Made by a program: the position numbers and the translations under genes. Shown in pieces: positions 61,408 to 64,000 of a DNA stretch of 64,000 nucleotides. The DNA is from Candidozyma auris (lineage: Eukaryota; Ascomycota; Pichiomycetes; Serinales; Metschnikowiaceae), in contig NC_072816.1 in NCBI RefSeq assembly GCF_003013715.1, positions 248,001 through 312,000 of the forward strand, read 5' to 3'. The notes beneath the pieces are model-generated. The model ran no database searches and was not told the DNA's origin. It saw only the letters and a list, made by a program, of their open reading frames with translations. Every line of letters begins with the position of its first letter. Positions within the stretch are counted from its first letter, which is position 1.

Positions 61408-63144
61408 ATGGATTCGGGGATATGTGCACTTTGCCTCGGAGATAATACAGACATCCCGTCTTTCGGAACAATCAAAGATGCAGAAAACTTGATCATGCCT
61501 TGTTCCACTTGTTCCTTGGTGGTACACAAGATGTGTCTCATGGAGTGGTTCAACTCACTTCCACCATCTAAAGTGACCAGAACATTCAGGGACGAAAACA
61601 ATTCATCTACGCGGCCCCCAGCTTCTACGCCAACCACTGATAACGAAGGTGCTGTGGGAATGTTTCCTCCGGATGTTGATGATGATGAAGGCCCGGGGAT
61701 ATTCAACCTAAACTCCCGCTGGGGCAGCCTTCTTGTGCAATGGGGCACAGACTCGTATGTCTACACTCCATCTTCGGCGGATGCATCTGCTTTCGGTGAA
61801 AATACCTCCATCATGCTTGCAGCTGACTGTCCTCAGTGTAAGAATAAGATTGTATTTAAGATGTCTCACTCGTCACTTCTTGCCCTCAACAGCTTGGTTC
61901 GTACGTCCATCAAGGACATGGTGCTGTACCTGGGCGTTTTTATGGGCATTTCAGGTGCTGCTATCGGCATAGTCACCGTGGGCTACGCTGGACTCACTCG
62001 CTGTGGCGTCAACATGTTGGAGGTGATGATTCCTGAGCTGATTTTGGTATCTCTTCTTCGGAAAAAACTTCCCAGTCTTCCTAATTCCAACATTGGCTCT
62101 ACTGCTCCCCTGACTGATCGGATGGAGTGGGACATCAATGTCTTGAGCCATTTCCGCTTCCAGCTCGTGCCGCTCCTACCACTTGCATTGTTCCGCATGC
62201 GCTTCTCTTCCATCTTGAGCTGCATCTTCAACTCCTCGGCACCTTCCTTGGTATCAGATTGCTGCAACGAGTTCCTCGTTTGCCATTATGTCTCATCTTT
62301 GGGAAACCATGTTCTTGCGAGGAACGTGTTCAACAATTTGACTCGTGGATTAATGTCCCTGTGGAAGTCGGGATCATTGAAAGCTCTTGGTTGGGCGGGC
62401 CTAACCAGGAACATCAACTGGTGGGACCCAAATGTCATGATCGGCTCTGCAATTCCCGCCAGGTGGTTATATGACATTTTGTTCCGTCTTACTGTCAACA
62501 AGCGTCATTTTGATTTGACCATGGCTGTTCGCCCAAAGAGTATTGCAAACTCACTAAGCGAAAGTGAGCTTGCTAGATATGAGAATGTGGAGAATCGCTT
62601 AGCAAAGCTTCAGTTTGAACTCCGTGAAAAGATAAGAAAGGCAAACCATAATCCAAATATCACAGCATCCAAGTCTCCAGTGATGCTGACCCTCAGAAAG
62701 AAGATTATTGCATGTCTGCTCATATTTAAAGACGAGTTTGCATGGCGTTGGGTCAAGCTCAAAATTAAATCTTGGGTATTCAAGTCCCTTGCATGCTTAA
62801 AGAATGACTACTCCTCGTCTCTTCTAATGAATCTGAAAGTCGTAACGGGGGTAACTACATTTTTGTGGCCATTCCTTGCGGCTGATGTTGGTAGATTGGT
62901 GCTTGTATTCCTCCTGAGGTCGTCATGGACTCTGCATGTACCCAGGCCTAAATTGATACTTTTGGCAAATCTCATTGGCATGTTCGGAGTCTCGATAATT
63001 AAGGATATGTTCCACTTATACATGTGCAACCACAAAGCCGGGTATTTATCCAACATGACTATCTTGACATCGAGGAACCAATCTTCTACAACGCCATCCC
63101 GACTGCTGAGTCATGTGGCTGTTCCTGGTGCTTTTGACCGTTGA
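61408..63144 (+). CDS. Putative RING-CH (MARCH)-like membrane protein
   Basis: A 578-residue protein with an N-terminal zinc-finger-like pattern C6-x2-C9, C31-x2-C34, H39-x2-C42, then, after a 98-residue insertion, C141-x2-C144 (CPQCKNKIVFK). This order fits a RING-CH/variant RING of membrane E3 ubiquitin ligases with an unusually long insert, acidic and Pro/Ser/Thr-rich. After it come hydrophobic segments at about 172-195 (MVLYLGVFMGISGAAIGIVTVGYAG), and several more between about 235-265, 470-520 and near 525-545, so the protein is polytopic. I cannot name an orthologue. The ATG at 61408 lies only five codons before the first Cys, fixing the start. Convergent with the SSN6-like gene, 112 bp between stops. 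Confidence 0.7.
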   Translation: MDSGICALCLGDNTDIPSFGTIKDAENLIMPCSTCSLVVHKMCLMEWFNSLPPSKVTRTFRDENNSSTRPPASTPTTDNEGAVGMFPPDVDDDEGPGIFNLNSRWGSLLVQWGTDSYVYTPSSADASAFGENTSIMLAADCPQCKNKIVFKMSHSSLLALNSLVRTSIKDMVLYLGVFMGISGAAIGIVTVGYAGLTRCGVNMLEVMIPELILVSLLRKKLPSLPNSNIGSTAPLTDRMEWDINVLSHFRFQLVPLLPLALFRMRFSSILSCIFNSSAPSLVSDCCNEFLVCHYVSSLGNHVLARNVFNNLTRGLMSLWKSGSLKALGWAGLTRNINWWDPNVMIGSAIPARWLYDILFRLTVNKRHFDLTMAVRPKSIANSLSESELARYENVENRLAKLQFELREKIRKANHNPNITASKSPVMLTLRKKIIACLLIFKDEFAWRWVKLKIKSWVFKSLACLKNDYSSSLLMNLKVVTGVTTFLWPFLAADVGRLVLVFLLRSSWTLHVPRPKLILLANLIGMFGVSIIKDMFHLYMCNHKAGYLSNMTILTSRNQSSTTPSRLLSHVAVPGAFDR

Positions 63145-63256
63145 AGATCACAAAATTAAAAAAACACTAGGCTAGTTTTACATAATACACAAACTTCGAA
63201 TCCGCCTATCAAGAGAATTGAAGGCTGATTCGAGCGTCCAAAACGACTTACCATCA

Positions 63257-64000
63257 TTACTCGTCATCGTAATTTTCGTCCTCGTCCACCTTACGCAAAG
63301 GAGGCTCCACTGGATCCTGTTTCTTTTCCTCTTCTTCATCCTCATTGTCTTTCTCCTTTTCATTCTCTTCCTTATTCTCGCCCTCGGTCACGTTCTTGGA
63401 AAACTGGGGACCATTGTTGTTGGATGCATTCGCGTCTGTCACCACAGGCTGAGGATTCACACTTGGGCCCGGAGCAGAGGCTGGACCTGGATCTCTTCTA
63501 GTTGACTCTTCAGCTTTTTCTGGTGCAGCTGAACCTTCCTTTTGTTGATCAGCGGAACTGCCATTAGGACGATCATCCCTCTTTTGAACACCTTCTTCGG
63601 GAGCCACCGAGGGCTTTTTCAATGTCTTATTATCTGACTTATCCTCCAAATCATGTTTTAGTGACCCATTGGTTTGGTCATTCGGGTTCTGATTTTCCAA
63701 CGGAGTAGCCTGTTTCGAAAGCTCTGGCTGCTGTGGAGGAGCTTGATCACCTGGGGCCAGAGCAGGCGTGTGCTCCTTGACCTCCACTCTTGATTGAACT
63801 GGAGGAAGCGCCGTGGAACTAGAAGTGTTGGCACCCACAGGAGGAGCAGGAGACACATTTACTGAACCGGAAGCCTGGGCTGGAGTGTGCTCAGAAGGTC
63901 CTGCGACACCAGGAAGATGATGCAACGGTTGCTGTTGCTGCTGAGGTGTCGGTAATTGCAGCGAGGTGTTACTTTGCTGATGAGATTGGAATTGAGGAGC
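63257..64000 (-). CDS. SSN6: C-terminal part of probable Ssn6/Cyc8 corepressor (partial)
   Basis: Open frame entering from beyond the right edge; only the last 247 or so codons are visible. Composition is Gln-rich near the edge (QQQQQ), then Pro/Ala/Ser/Asn-rich, then a Glu/Lys-rich acidic stretch and the end RKVDEDENYDDE. Ssn6/Cyc8 proteins have N-terminal TPR repeats (not visible here), Gln-rich and disordered C-termini and, as I recall, an acidic RKVxxDExYDD-type end. Cyc8 with Tup1 represses many genes. The call rests on the tail only; another Q-rich regulator is possible. The TPR region would lie outside the window. Confidence 0.5.
   Translation of the reverse strand, partial: APQFQSHQQSNTSLQLPTPQQQQQPLHHLPGVAGPSEHTPAQASGSVNVSPAPPVGANTSSSTALPPVQSRVEVKEHTPALAPGDQAPPQQPELSKQATPLENQNPNDQTNGSLKHDLEDKSDNKTLKKPSVAPEEGVQKRDDRPNGSSADQQKEGSAAPEKAEESTRRDPGPASAPGPSVNPQPVVTDANASNNNGPQFSKNVTEGENKEENEKEKDNEDEEEEKKQDPVEPPLRKVDEDENYDDE

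Overview
The window looks like nuclear chromosomal DNA of a budding yeast in the CTG-Ser1 clade (Debaryomycetaceae or Metschnikowiaceae, the group that includes Candida, Clavispora and Debaryomyces). Evidence: compact eukaryotic genes orthologous to Saccharomyces genes; a nuclear gene for the complex I PSST subunit, which Saccharomyces lacks; a solitary histone H3 with the V31/S32/S80 signature reported for the CTG-clade H3 variant; CTG codons falling at non-leucine positions in MRS6 and NGR1; and very short introns. I saw no tRNA, rRNA, transposon or CRISPR array, and cannot name the species.

Layout. 0.7-6.2 kb: PHO8 (+), a DHA1 drug/polyamine exporter (-), GLY1 (-). 7.4-13.9 kb: three minus-strand genes (FN3/coiled-coil membrane protein, MFS transporter, OCA5). 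13.9-16.6 kb: sparse region with two doubtful minus ORFs and a spliced small membrane-protein gene (+). 17.9-31.3 kb: polyubiquitin UBI4 (+), then ECM29, GCD2 and DRS2 (all -). 31.3-35.1 kb: a 2.4 kb gap with a degenerate ~92-bp tandem repeat, followed by an unrecognised charged-protein gene (+). 35.6-45.6 kb: PRO2 (+), MET8 (-), MRS6 (+), RPS12 (+), spliced AME1 (+), spliced ERV14 (-), HRI1 (-). 45.6-54.5 kb: NUD1 (-), NGR1 (+), an unrecognised Ala-rich/acidic gene (-). 56-64 kb: variant histone H3 (-), NADH dehydrogenase PSST (-), SUS1 (-), YSA1 (+), a RING-CH-like membrane protein (+), and the C-terminal part of a probable SSN6/CYC8 (-) running off the right edge.

Most genes are single-copy housekeeping genes with no operon logic. 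Functional themes are proteasome/ubiquitin (UBI4, ECM29), vesicle traffic (DRS2, MRS6, ERV14), spindle and kinetochore (NUD1, AME1), amino-acid and siroheme metabolism (GLY1, PRO2, MET8) and chromatin/transcription (H3 variant, SUS1, SSN6). Points deserving a second look: the H3 variant, the tandem dyad repeat upstream of a lineage-specific gene, a recurrent ATGGCTGCAAAAT promoter motif, two lineage-specific proteins, three tiny introns that hide true gene starts, and two compact hairpin-rich intergenic elements.
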